Positions 25,596 through 38,100 of a DNA stretch of 64,000 nt are shown here, piece after piece; within the stretch, counting starts at the first letter, position 1, and each line of letters opens with the position of its first letter. The position numbers and the translations under genes are program-made. The DNA lies in NCBI RefSeq assembly GCF_000283155.1, contig NW_004454290.1, forward strand, positions 2,113,127-2,177,126, given 5' to 3'. This DNA is from Ceratotherium simum simum (Eukaryota; Chordata; Mammalia; Perissodactyla; Rhinocerotidae). The notes under the pieces are model-generated. The model was not told the origin of the DNA and searched no databases. It worked only from the letters and a program-made list of their open reading frames with translations.

Positions 25596-27589
25596 TGAAA
25601 AGACATCCCATTTACACAGATTGGAAGAATTACTATTGTTAAAATATCCATATTACCCAAAATGATCTACAGATTCAAAGCAATCCTTATCGAATCCCAA
25701 CAATGTTTTTGCAGACATAGAAAAAATTCATCCTAAAAGTCATATGGAATCTCAAAGGACACTGAATGGCCAAAACAATCTTAAAAAGAACAAAGTTGGA
25801 GGCCGTACACTTCCTGATTTCAAAACTTACTACAAAGCTGCAGTAATTCAAACAGTATGGTACTGGCAAAAGATAGACAAAGAGACAAAGGGAATAGACT
25901 AGAGAGCCCAGAAATAAACCTTAAATTATAGAGTAAAATGATCTTTGACAAGGGTACCAAGAATACACAATGGGGAAAGGATAGTCTCTTCCATATATGG
26001 TATTGGGAAAACTATATATCCACATGCAAAAGAACGAAATTGGACCCTTATCATATACCATACACAAAAATCAAATCAAAATTGATTAAAGACTTAAACA
26101 TAAGCCTTGAAACTGTAAAATTTCTGGAAGAAAATATAGGAGGAAAACTTCTTGACATTGGTCTTGGCAATGATTTCTTGGATTTGATATCAAAAGCCCA
26201 GGCAATGAAAGCAAAAATAGACAAAGGGATTACATCAAACCAAAAGGTTTCTGCACAGCAAAGAGATCAATCAATAAAATAAAAGACAACCTACAGAATG
26301 GGAGAAAACATTTGCCAACCACATATCTGATAAAGGATTAATATCCAAAATATATAAGAAACTCCTAAAACTCAATATCTAAAAACCAAATAACCCAATT
26401 GAAAAATGGGCAAAGGACCTGAATAGATATTTATCCAAAGAAGGCATATAAATGGCCAAGAACTATATGAAAATGTGCTCAAAATCACTAATCATCAGGG
26501 AAATTCAAATCAAAACCACATTGAGATGTCATCTCACACTTGTTAGGGTAGCTGTTATAAAAAAATTAAAAGTTAACAAGTGTTGGTGAAGATGTGGAGA
26601 AAAGGGAACCTTTGTACACTGTTGGTGGGAATGTACATACATTGGTGCAGACACCATGGAAATCAGTATGGAATTTCCTCAAAAAATTAAAAATGGAACT
26701 ATCGTGATCCAGCAATTCCACTTCTGAGTATATATCTAAAGGAAATAAAATTCATGGATGAACCTGGAGGACATTATGGTCAGTGAAATAAGTCAGACAC
26801 AAAGGAACAAATTGTGTATGATCCTACTTATATGAGGAATCTAAAACAGTTAAACTTAGAAGCAGAGAAGGAATGGTGGTTACCAGGGCATGGGGGAGGG
26901 AGAGTAGGGAAGGTGTTGGTCAAAGGGTATAAAATTTCAGTTATGCAAGGGGATTAAGTCCCAGAGATCTACTGTGCAGCATAGTGCCTATAGTTAACAA
27001 TACTGTATTGTGTACTTAAAATTTTGCTGAGAGTAGATCTTATGGTAAATGTTCTCACCACAAAAAAAATTAAAAATTTAAAAAATAAAGAGAGTGGAGG
27101 AAACTTTTGGAGGTGATGGATATGTTTATAGTATTCATTGTGGTCATGGTTTCATAAATGTACACTTATCTCCAAATTCATCAAGTTGTATGCATTAAAT
27201 ATGTACAGCTTTTTGTATGTCAATCATACTTCAATAAACTGTTTTTTTAAAAAAATCTCAAACACACAAAAAATCAGGGAATTCTTCCCAGGGGAAGAGG
27301 AGCATTATTTCTCATATGGAGTAAAAGAATGGAATTCAAAAATTTGAGCAGAGAAAAGGTAGGAAATGATGTGGAGGTTGGGTACAGACAATGTATCCTT
27401 TCTCCTTTCTTTTTATGCTGAAGGTTTGAGAGAAGATTCTGTCAGTTCAGAAGAATGTAATTTAATAACATTAATAATAACAACAACGAGACCTGACATT
27501 TATTGAGCTCTTTTATGTGCTGAGCACTATGCTAAGGGCTGCACGTACATTGTCTTATTTAATTCTACAAAACTCCATTACATATTCAT

Positions 27590-28132
27590 TTACTATTAAA
27601 AAATATTTATTGAACATTTGTTACATGCTTGATACTGTGCCAGGTGCTAGGGATACAGTGATAAACAAAATCATCATGGTTCCTGCTCCTGGAAAGCTTA
27701 CAGTATAGGAGAAACAGAATTAAACAAATAAAAATAAATATTTAATGACGTGATAAATGACATGGAAGATGTAACAGAACAATAGGGGGATCCACTTCAG
27801 ATAGAGTGGTCTGAGGTCTGTCTGTCTTAGAAGGTGACATACGTAAGCTGAGACCTAAAGAATAAGCAGGAGCCAGGCAGGCAGAGGAAGGGCCTTGGGG
27901 CAGATGTAAATAACTGTAACATAGAGAACTCTTTTCTCTAATAGAAGAGCTGAAAGAAGATCAGGGAGGCTAAATAGAGAGAGTTGGGGGAGAGTGATAA
28001 TAGCTGAGGCTGGAGATGGGCCAGATCATCCAGGGCCACGGAGACTGTTTCATTCTGAGTGCACTGGGAAGTCTTGCAGGGTTTTAAGCAGACAAGTGAA
28101 AGATCTGATATATATTAAAAATACGACACTGG
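27590..28132 (+). repeat. Old mammal-wide repeat, split by an ERE
   Basis: It runs GTGCCAGGTGCTAGGGATAC ... GGAAAGCTTACAGTATAGG ... GCCAGATCATCCAGGGCCAC, continuing after the SINE at about 28371-28600 (ACTCTGGCTGTCTTGTGG). It is the same unassigned family as 16601-17015. Confidence 0.6.
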
Positions 28133-28370
28133 GGGGCCGGCCCCACGGCCTAGTGGTTAAGTTCGGCGTGCTCTGCTTCGGTGGCCTTGGTTCGCAGGTT
28201 CGGTTCCTGGGCGCGGACATAAACCACTCACCAGCCATGCTGTGGCTGCGACCCACATACGAAATAGAGGAAGACTGGCACAGATGTTAGCTCAGGGTGA
28301 ACCTTCCTCAAGCAAAAAAAGGAGGATTGGCAACAGATGTCAGCTCAGGATGAATCTTCCTCAGGAAAAA
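28133..28370 (+). repeat. ERE SINE, plus orientation
   Basis: The GGGCCGGCCCCACGGCCTAG head and CTCAGGATGAATCTTCC tail are present, with an A(10) end. Imperfect target repeats around AAAAATACGACACTGG / AAAAATTACTCTGG split an older repeat. Confidence 0.85.
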
Positions 28371-28535
28371 AAAAATTACTCTGGCTGTCTTGTGGAGAAT
28401 GGATGGGAGGGAAACAAGAGCAAAAGTTGGAGAGAGTTGTTCGGACTGTGTTGCAGCATTCCAGGTTAGAGATGATGATAGTTGGATATAGGATTGTGGT
28501 TCAAGATTTGGAGAGAAGTGGATAGGTCAAAGATA

Positions 28536-29141
28536 TTTATTTGGAGATTGACTCCAAAGGGCCTGGGGACAGCAAAGCTGAAGTCAGGAATAACATGGGT
28601 TCCTGGTTCGTGCAACATGGCTGATGTATTACCAGCCTCCTTTTTCAGCCTAGGAAACCAAAGCTCCAAGTGGTTAGGTAGGTCCCAGGAGGTGTGTCTA
28701 GTAAACGATGTATGAGAATTAAGCACGGACCTGTCCAACTCCAGAGACATCACACATAACCAACACACTCTACTCTTTCTCAGTGAGTCACAATCCTGCT
28801 GCTTTCTAAAAGGAGAGAAGTGGTGTCTTCTGGATTATAAACTCTCTGTCAATCATAATTCCATTTGCTTAGTTACCAAAAAGAAAGTCAATATCCAGGC
28901 ATGTTATTTGAAGCATATTTTGGCCTGGAGCAGATTAGAAAATGTTATTTGGATCACATGATGGAAATGATGTTGTTCCTTAGATGTTTGACCTAGGTAA
29001 GCAGGTTCAAATATGAATGACTGGAAGTGATAATCCTAGATGTTCAAATTCTTCTGCCAGGCAGAAACCAAGCTCTGTTATCTCCCATAGGAACAGGAGA
29101 AGATATGTCATTCCTGAATTCCTTTGAGACCTTTCCGCCAC
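28536..29141 (-). other. SLAMF6: SLAMF6 3' UTR region (extent uncertain)
   Basis: This is the sequence 3' of the stop codon. The first AATAAA on the minus strand lies at 28536-28541 (TTTATT on plus), so a 3' UTR of about 600 bases is possible; it runs into an old interspersed repeat. No cDNA evidence is available here and a longer UTR is equally possible. Confidence 0.35.
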
Positions 29142-29189
29142 TTAGACGACATCATTAAGGGCAGTTGATCTCGAGGAAAGGGGTTTACT
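29142..29189 (-). CDS. SLAMF6: SLAMF6 exon 7: C-terminus and stop
   Basis: The acceptor CCCATTAG|AG is followed by 15 codons, [15 protein letters not shown], then TAA (29142-29144). Human ends in the closely related SKPTFSRATALDNVV. This closes the reading frame in phase 0 and confirms that the whole coding region is in the window. Confidence 0.92.
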   Translation of the reverse strand, partial: SKPLSSRSTALNDVV

Positions 29190-32100
29190 CTAATGGGAAA
29201 AAGAGGAAAATAAAGTAGGTTAATATGGACCAGAGCCTCAGGCAACCCCTCATGGCTACAGAGGAGGTCTGGAGAGTACTATCAGGCAGATAGGGACATT
29301 GACAGCACAAGGCAGGATTAAATTAAAAAACAAATAGGCTGAAAACTCAGTTGTGTGTGATGATCCTAATACAAGATACCTTCTTGGATATGTTTTGGTC
29401 ATGTCCTGAGACTTTCTGTATCCTGCTGCTATTTGTGCATCAGTAAAATTATATAGGTCTTATGCATTTTATTTGAAAAGTTATAGGTCTGAGGAGAGAG
29501 GTAAGAATGTTAAGAACGGGGGAAATTATGAGCTTACCTCTTCTGGCTGTTGAATTGTGGAGTAAATTGTGGAGGACTCTTTGTTTTCTGTAGGTGTTGA
29601 GATTTTCGTTTTCTGTCAAAAATAATCATACCCTTTTGGCTCACACAGACAAAGAGACACTCATGCCTGTTCATATTCTCAGGAAACATAGTGTGACAAA
29701 AGAGGGATGATGTCCAAGTTCTTCAGGAGGAAGGCTATGGAGTGTTTAGCAAGAGGAGCTGGAGACCAAACACTACCAGCTCTCAAACTTGTGAAAGTTT
29801 AGTGGCATTTCCTGAGCCCCAAACAGAAGCACAACATCCCAGCAAATCAGTGGGCCCAAAAACCAGAGAGAGACATAAGGATGACCTTGTTGGCAGATGG
29901 TGTGAAGGAAAGGAAGCATTCTTGTCCTGCATCCATCTGTACTCTCCTCCGTTCATTTCTAAGAACTAACTTATATTCTAGATGGTTATTATATTACATC
30001 TTTTGTCTCAGATCTTAACTAGCTATAACTAGAGGTATTGCCTGCTCCATTTTGTCCCTGTGATTCTAACTGCCTAGTCATCATGTCATTGGGTTCTCCT
30101 CAAGTGTGGGGAACTGGTAGAGTAGGAGGGACACCTGGTCTTAAGAATGGCTCTGCTTGGAATACAAAGTAAGCGATAACAGCAGAAGTCACCCATGCTT
30201 ACAGGTTTTGACATTTAAAATTAATTAAGGAAATTTAGGGTATTATCAAGACCTCTGAAACTCTCCAAAGTACAATTTTTTTGCTAAAGAAAAGTTAAAT
30301 TTTCTGGAGACTAGTTTCTTGGTTTGTTAAGAGTGATTCATCTTGTCTTCAAGAGGAAATTGGAAAGGCAATAAAAATATCTGAATAATTGAGAGTACCC
30401 TCTCTTGTTCCCTCCCTTCGAGAAGCCTACTTTGCAAACGCCTGGGAGGGGCTGTGTGAGGGGAGATTTGCTTGGGGAAATCCAAGATTTCTAGCTAGAC
30501 CATTGCTTTCCATCAGTTGGGGAATGCCAAGTTGTCTTGGCTTATTTTTCAGAAGACTGGCCACCCAGGATGTATGGTGTTATTAGAAATGTGCCCACCT
30601 GCAGGTGCTTTATTTTGGGGTGGTGGGGAATTGCTGATGCATGGCAGGGGAGTTCCTGATGCCTGACCAAGGCCATCCTGTTACATTGCTAGAGGGGAGG
30701 GGAGGATTGAGGGCTGCTCTTGCCTTTAGTGTCTGTCTTCTACTGTGGAGGGGTTGCAAATTCTCGCCCCTCTTCCCAACTTGAAAGACTGCTTTTTAGC
30801 TCCCCTATTTCCCTGACAACCAGGGTGAGATTCCCCCTGTTACAGAATTGTACCCTTTGGAAACTCTCAAACTTAATTGAACTCTGATCCATTCAGCAAG
30901 TATTTAGTGAGCATCGTGTTAAGACGTAGGGGAAGAGAGAGGAAGACAATTTTCACTTTCAGGCAGCTTATAATTCAGCTGAAGGGACAAGATTTACCGA
31001 TGCATTAAGTAGTTAGAGAATAGTGTAAAGCAGGGTATAAGTAAACATTCCATTGGGGTGAGAGCAGTGGGGGCTAGAAAGTTTCTGCACATAACTTTGC
31101 AGCTCCCGTCACTGCCGTCTCCTCTTCTCAATGGTGTACATCATTTAGATTAGTCAGATGATTGTGGTGACAAGTTAGTGAATAAAGACTGTAAAAGTAA
31201 TGACAATGATAGAGTATAAAGCTGAAAGGACTCACCCTGGTTGGATGAGTGGTGACCTGAGCATACACAGTGTTCCCTGGAGAGACTGAATCGTACTCTA
31301 AATTCGTCCTGGTCTCTGCTGTTAACACAGGAAGGCACAGTCAGTGGCAGAAGGACTTTTGATCTGCTCCCCCAGGACCTTGCCTACCCCAGGGCACTTT
31401 CTGGCCCCAAAAAGGCAGTTGTTCAAGGCATTCCCCTTCCTCAGGGTTCATTCATTTTTGACAGTCTTTGGCGTTCTGGGTTGAACCAGAACATTCTCAG
31501 CCATGTGATCTATTTCTGACCTCATCTCTTGGGGGGACATGGTCTTGTGCTGCCCTAAAGCTTCAGAGTCTCCCTCTGGATACACATATGGGATAGGAAG
31601 CTCCTGGACCAAATAGCACTGCCTACACAAGAGCTAGAGAACCTCATTGGTGAGCATAATGGAATTAGTTATTTCACATATATCATACTGTTAAACTTTT
31701 CAGAGGCCCTTACATTAGGTTTGATTATGTTAGAGATGAGGAACTGGAGGCTCAGAAAGTTCAACTGACTGGGCACAAAGTCACACAGTAAGTGATCAAA
31801 CAAAAACTTGAATGCATGCCTTCTGACTCCAAACCTCACGCCCTGTCCTCTACACATGATATCATATATCGCTCGCTCATGAAATGAGACCTAATGCCAA
31901 TCTGAGTCCAGAGCCTGTGCTCCTGTCTCTATCTCACATTTTCTCTTTTGACTCTCTCTACTGAGTGCCTGAACCCTTGCTGAGGAGAGTCATGGGGTCA
32001 GGCAGTTTGTCCCCGGGCCTTTGGTGCTCTAATCCTGTCCCCACCCTGGACTTGCTGGGTGATAATGGACAGGCCATGAGCCCTTTCACTGGCACTTAGT

Positions 32101-35100
32101 TTCCCATGAGTAGGGTGGGGAATGACCCTAATCCCACTCCAAGATGTTGTGTGAGTGACCATTTTACATGCTTGTAAGGGACCCTGCAGTCCCCTTTGCA
32201 CCACCTAGTCCATCTAAGTAATGACATTCTGACTCCCTCCTCATCTTTATCCAACCCTCTGACCCTCCCCCTTCTTCTTCCATTCAGCTATTGCCATCTG
32301 TTTTATGATTGGAAGTTAAGAGTCTGGAAGCTCACCAGCACTCTGGGCTTGCTGAGTAGAGGAATTAAAGAAACCTGAAAAACAAAATCAGGGAAATAGA
32401 AACTTGTGACTGTCGTGAGAGAGGCCTTCCACTCCCCACCCCCATAGGTGTCCCACTAGAGGATGTGGTGGGAGGGGACCCAAAAGGGAAGGGCAGGCAG
32501 GCCATGAGGCTGGCTCCTTCATTTCCCAGTGGGACACCTTCCTCAGGAGATTAGCAAGTGTGTCCCGGGGGTCCCAGTGGACTAGCCGAGCCAGGGTTTG
32601 CATCCTCCCTCTTCCACAAGGGGTAAAGGGAGGCCCCAGACTCTAAGTCTTTGGAAACCTGGAGAAGAGACAAGTAGGAAGAAAGAAAACCTGCCTGTTT
32701 TTTTCTTCCGAACAAATAAGTACACAGGGATGACTATGCATGCCAAAGGAATCAAAATTACAAGTATAATCCATTTGGTATCCAGAGGTTGATTTTTCGC
32801 ACTAAAAAAACCTGAAAAAAAAAAGTTGCACTTGAGATATGTCAAATGAGGCCCAGAGTGTTTTTCTCAGAGTCACCACTGAGCGTCTCCCAGGCCAGCT
32901 TTGGGGGCTGCGTGGGTTCATCTATACCCAGAGGCTCTGGGGCTCTGGGCAGGCTTTCTGGGAGTGGGAGTCCCATGTGGCAGACATGGCAGGGTGGAGC
33001 CTGGTAAAACCAGGGGGAGGAAGAAATCCTGCCTTCCCAAGGACTTTGCTCTTGGGCTGAGTGGGCTAGAAGAGGAGTTGGGGGTGAAGGAGGGAGGAAG
33101 GAGAGACCTCTGGGGCTAGGGAGAAGCACAGAGCTCCAGAGAGCGTCTGTCCTCTACCAGCATCCTTTGGCTGCCTCCCGATGGGCTGCTGTTTTGGGAA
33201 TCATGTAGGGTGTGAGGGACAGGCCACACCCCACAGCTGGTCAAGGCTCTGAGAGAGACCTGAAACAGACTGTTACCTTCGCATAGACTCTGAGCAGAGA
33301 CAGAAAACGATAAATTGCTGACAAGATTCTCAGCTATGCAGGTGTAGTTCTGTTCACTGGAATTCTTGGGGTCCCAGGAGGTAGTGAGGTTTGTTTCATT
33401 TAGAGATGTGTTTCCTGAGATCCGCCACTTGAATAAGACGTTGTCATTCGGATTCTCCACAGTGCAGGTCAGGTGGATCTCACAAGTCCCATTCCCTGAC
33501 AGTTGAGTGTGACTGGCAACTTGTAAGTTCCTCAGTCGTGCTGTGTGCAAAAAAAAAAGGTCCAGATTAAGGGCAAAAGGCTCGGCTCAGCCCTCTGTGA
33601 GAAACATCCACCTCAATGTTTCTGTATTCCACCTGACACTCTGCTGTATGTTATGGTTTGTATACTCTGTAAATAACTTCTTGTATTGCATAATTGATGA
33701 GATCAATATCTGGGGTGACCAAATGATGAGGGACATAGGTATGAGACAGAATAGCTAGTGGGAGAAGTGGGAAGGGAAAGACTAGGGTTGCCGCCAACTA
33801 GTTGGATAATTTTGGGGTGGTCACTTTCCTTTTCTGGACCTAGTTTATTCCGGAGATCTTTTCTAGCCCTTCTTCACTGTCCCTTGTGTAAAGACAATTT
33901 GGAGACTAAGCTGAGGGCCAGCCCTACTTTAGCCAGGTCAGAAACCAGAAGACAAGGCACAAGAGCCCTGTTTCCTCCATCATCAGAATTCTTTAGCTAG
34001 GGTGGAAGATGGAAGCTTAACTTCCTTGGGGGACCACACTTCCCCAAAATCTGTGGGAATCCTGGTCCTCATTGTATCTGATGCTGGCTCCAATGATGAC
34101 AAAGAGATCCTGATGCAGAATGTCAGCTAGCAAGAAAGAGAAATACTGAGAACCAAAGTATTAGAGAAAGAAGACGTGAAGAAGCTGAGAGCAAGAAATT
34201 CCAGGGATCAAAGACGTGCAATATATTCAGACATTTGAGAAGACGTGATGCAGAAATTTCTGAGAGCAGAGACCAGAGAATATTGCCTAGTAAGATGTAA
34301 GTAGCTGTGAATCACTGGGACCTGGAAGCAGTACAGAAAAGGCTGCTGACCTAGACTCGGCCTGAGGGTTGAAGTAAAGATGACCCAATAAAGAATGGAA
34401 TGACTCCAACTGTCTGATTAAAAAAGACTGAGTAATGCTTTAAGCTTAGTTAACGAAGTAGAGATGGTGGAACATATCTTGCTAGAACAGAGCTTTCATG
34501 TCACGGTGAGAGTGTTGGATTTGGAGTTAGGAAGACCTGGGTTAGAATCATGGCTTTGTCATTTACTGGCTACATGACCATGGATAAATTTTTAACCTCT
34601 CCAAGCTTCAGTTTCCTCATCTGTAAAACTGTGCAATAATACCTACTTCTTAGGTAATTAGGGTGATTAAATAAGATAGTGCCTGCCACAGCAATGGCAA
34701 ACATTTGGCGTGAATGTCACATCTCCCTCAAACTATGTCTATGGTTGACCTCAAAAATCTATCTTGCTATCTTTTTCCATTTAATGAGTATATAACTGCC
34801 TACTTGACATTTCTGCTTGGATATAATGTGTATCAAAAATTCAACATGTTCAAAAGGGTTTCTGTTTTTCTCTCCAAAACCTGCTTAGTCTGCAGCCTTC
34901 CCCACCTTAGTTGATAACAACTGCATCCTTCCAGTTTGTCAGGCCAAAAGCCCTGGAGTCATCGACTCGTTTCTTCATCTCAAATTGCCACATCAGGAAA
35001 TCCTGGTGGCTTTACTTTCATAATCTATCCAGAACCCAACCACTTCTCACTACCTCCACTACAACCACCTTGGTGCAAGCCAGCATCATCTCTTGCTTGG

Positions 35101-38100
35101 ACTGTTGAAATGGCCTCTTAATTGGCACATTAGTTTCCACCTTTGTCCCCTCCTTTTTTTTTTTTTTTGTGAGGAAGATCAACCCTGAGCTAACATCCAT
35201 GCCAATCCTCCTCTTTTTGCTGAGGAAGACTGGCCCTGAGCCAACATCTATTGCCAATCCTCCTCCTTTTTTTCCCCTTTCTCTCCCCAAGGCCCAGTAG
35301 ATAGTTGTACGTCATAGTTGCACATTCTTCTAGTCGCTGTATGTGGGATGCCGCCTCAGCATGGCCGGGCAAGCGGTGCGTGGGTGCGCGCCCGGGATCC
35401 GAATCCGGGCGGCCAGTAGCGGAGCGCGCGCACTTAACCGCTAAGCCACGGGGCCAGCCCCGCACCCTTGTCCCTTAAAGTCTATTCTCAACAGAGCAGC
35501 CAAAGGGATCCTTTAAACAAATAAGTCAAATCATATTACTTCTCTGCAAAACCCTCTGAAAGTTCTCAGTCTCATGGAGAGTAGATGCCAAAGTCCTTGT
35601 GTTGGCTTTCAGAGCCTTACATGATGTGGTCCCCTATTTCTTTACTGACCTCATTTCCTATTACTCTCTCCCTAACTCTGCTTCTTGATGTTTGACCTCT
35701 TTGATGTTCCTTGAGCATGCCAGGCACAGGGGAATGCCTGTGTTAGATGGCTCTTCATTCAGATATCTGCACGGCTCACTCCCTCACCTCCAACAGGTCT
35801 TGGCTCAAATGTCATCCTTTCAATGAGGCCTATTATGACCACTCCATTTAAAACTGACCCCTGGGCCAGCCTCGTGGCTTGGTGGTTAAGTGCGTGCGCT
35901 CCGATGCTGGTGGCCCGGGGTTCGGATCCCGGGCGCGCACCGAGGCACCACTTCTCCGTCCATCCTGAGGCCGAGTCCCACATACAGCGACTGGAGGGAT
36001 GTGCAGCTATGACATGCAACTATCTACTGGGGCTTTGGAGGGAGAAAATAAATAAATAATAAAAAAAAAAATCTTAAAAAAAAAAAAATAAATAAAACTG
36101 ACCCCTGCTCCCTGGCACTCCTGATGCTCCTTATGCTGTCCTAATCGCTCTTTTCTCCATAGCACTCATGGCTTTCTTACATACTGTGTCATTTCTTTAT
36201 ATGTTATGTGTATTGTTTATTACCTCTCCCTATTTTCCACCCAGAATGTCAGCTCCGTGAGGGCAGGGATCTTTGTCTGTTTTGCTCACTGATGTATTCC
36301 AAATGCCTAGAACAGTGTCTTGTACATTGCCAATGGTCAACAAATATTGTTGACTCAATGAGTAAACTTAAGCTTCAACATCTTTCTTAACACTGAACTC
36401 TAGGCAGTTACTCCCAATTAATTGATATTGGCTCATAAGATCAAATCTTTGCCATCCCTAGCCCAGTACATACAGAGTAATTGGTCAAGGTTTTATAGAA
36501 CCTATATAGTTCATACTGTGAAATTTCTTTGCACTATTGTAAAACATGTTGGTGTAGCCACACATCTCTTTGTGTATGTGCCTTTGAAAGAGATGCACTC
36601 CAAAAGGGTCTCAGAAAGGATCGGCATTGAGCCTTAGGAGTGTGGTGGTTGCAAAAGTAGTTATGCCTCATCTTCTAAATAGGGGCAGAAGAAAATTGTC
36701 TCAACTAGTGTGATGGAGTCTGGTGTGTGGTCTGTTCTCAGACTTTCCACTGGGTGTGTCTCTCTTCTCTCCAGGGTCCTAGCACTGCCTTGATGATCAT
36801 TGGTTACCCAGAGTGATTCTGCCTCTAAGCAGTTGAATGATGACCTCAAAAAAGATATATCCATGTCCTAATTCCCAGAATCTTATTTGGAAAAAGGGTC
36901 TTTGCAGACATAATTAAGTTAGATGAGGAGATGATCTTGGATTATCTAGGTGGGCCCTAAATCCAATGACAAGTGTCCTTATAAGAGAAAAGCAGAGATA
37001 TTTGAGATAGAAGAGGAAAAAACATGGACAAGAGGAGGAGACAATGTGACCATGGAGGCAGAGATTGCAGTGATGCATTCCCAGGCCAAGGAACCGCAAG
37101 GAATGCCAGCAGCAAGAAGAAGCTGGAAGAGGCAAAGAACAGATAGTCCTCTAGGGTCTCCAGAGGGAACGTAGCCCTGCTCACACCTTGATTTTGGACT
37201 TCTGGTCTCCAGAACTGTCAGAGAATAAAATTTCTATTGTTTTAAGTCACCAACTTCGTGGTATTTGTTTTGGCCGCCTCAGGAAACCAATACACTGTCC
37301 CAGGGTGATTTTGCCCCTTTAGTTGGACTCCCTTTCCCAGACATCCTCGCTTCCCCATCACATTTACCTGTTCTGTGTCCTATACTTTCAGGGACATGTG
37401 TTTGACTAATGTAACATGTGAATCTGCGAAATATTCAGGGGATACTAAAGGTTAGCTTATAACCTATTTTTGGTGACATTTTATTTTAACAGTGCTTTTT
37501 TGGATACCACATCTTAATTCAAAGGACTCTGGATGAATTTTTTAGACACTGCAAGTTCTCTAGTAGATAAGAATGATAGACTCTCAGTGGCCTTTAAGGT
37601 TGCCAACTTAATGCTTGAGTCTCTTGTACGACATTCCTGCTAAGTGATCTTAAGGCCATTCATGCTATCTCTGAACATCACTGATTGCTAGAAGGAGTTT
37701 TTTTCTGATATAGATTCATCAAGTGTCTCATTGTAGTTTCTATAATTTTATGTTGAGAACATGAGCTGTCTGGGTAAAATATTGTTAGAAATGAAGTAAC
37801 TTTGATAGAAAAGACATTTCTCTTTAGCAGCTCATCCTTATAGAGCACTTTCTAGGTAGACCACTGTTCTGTACACGGATCACTCCAACAGGTCCGACTA
37901 GCTTTTGTGTAAAGGGAGATATCATGCCAGGTAGTTATGCGGGAAGCTCTGCCACTTACCATCGCTATGACTGTAGGCAGGTTGCTGTGAGTGACACTAT
38001 GTCTCAGGGGTAAGGCTAGTACCTACATCATGGAGCTTTTGTGAGGATTACATGACAGATACATGTAATGCACATGGTAACAGAATCATAGATGTTTCAC

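Larger units (their letters stand above)
20798..27255 (+). mobile_element. Nearly full-length, inactive L1 retrotransposon
   Basis: The order 5' UTR, ORF1 remnant, ORF2 remnant, 3' UTR is preserved over about 6.4 kb. The 5' end reads GTGACGTTAGCTAGATGGTG and the 3' end CAATCATACTTCAATAAACTG. ORF1 survives only as short frames (22506-22718). ORF2 is broken into endonuclease-side (23961-24206), reverse transcriptase (25191-25595, with the F-A-D-D catalytic motif) and C-terminal (25938-26282) pieces by stops and frameshifts. It lies on the strand opposite to SLAMF6, downstream of it. It cannot move on its own. Confidence 0.9.
34880..36365 (+). repeat. L2 3' region, interrupted by two ERE SINEs
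   Basis: CTGGACTGTTG-type text, GCCTTACATGATGTGGTCCC, CTCCGTGAGGGCAGGGATCT and CAACAAATATTGTTGACTCA are in L2 order at 34880-35150, 35463-35862 and 36107-36365. Confidence 0.75.

Noticed and set aside
28050..28290. ORFs of 68 and 98 codons on both strands
   Set aside because: They overlie an ERE SINE inserted in an old repeat.
32691..32691. SLAMF6 exon 4 donor at GCAG|GTTTTC
   Set aside because: It leaves phase 2, which would put exon 5 out of frame and lose the tyrosine motifs.
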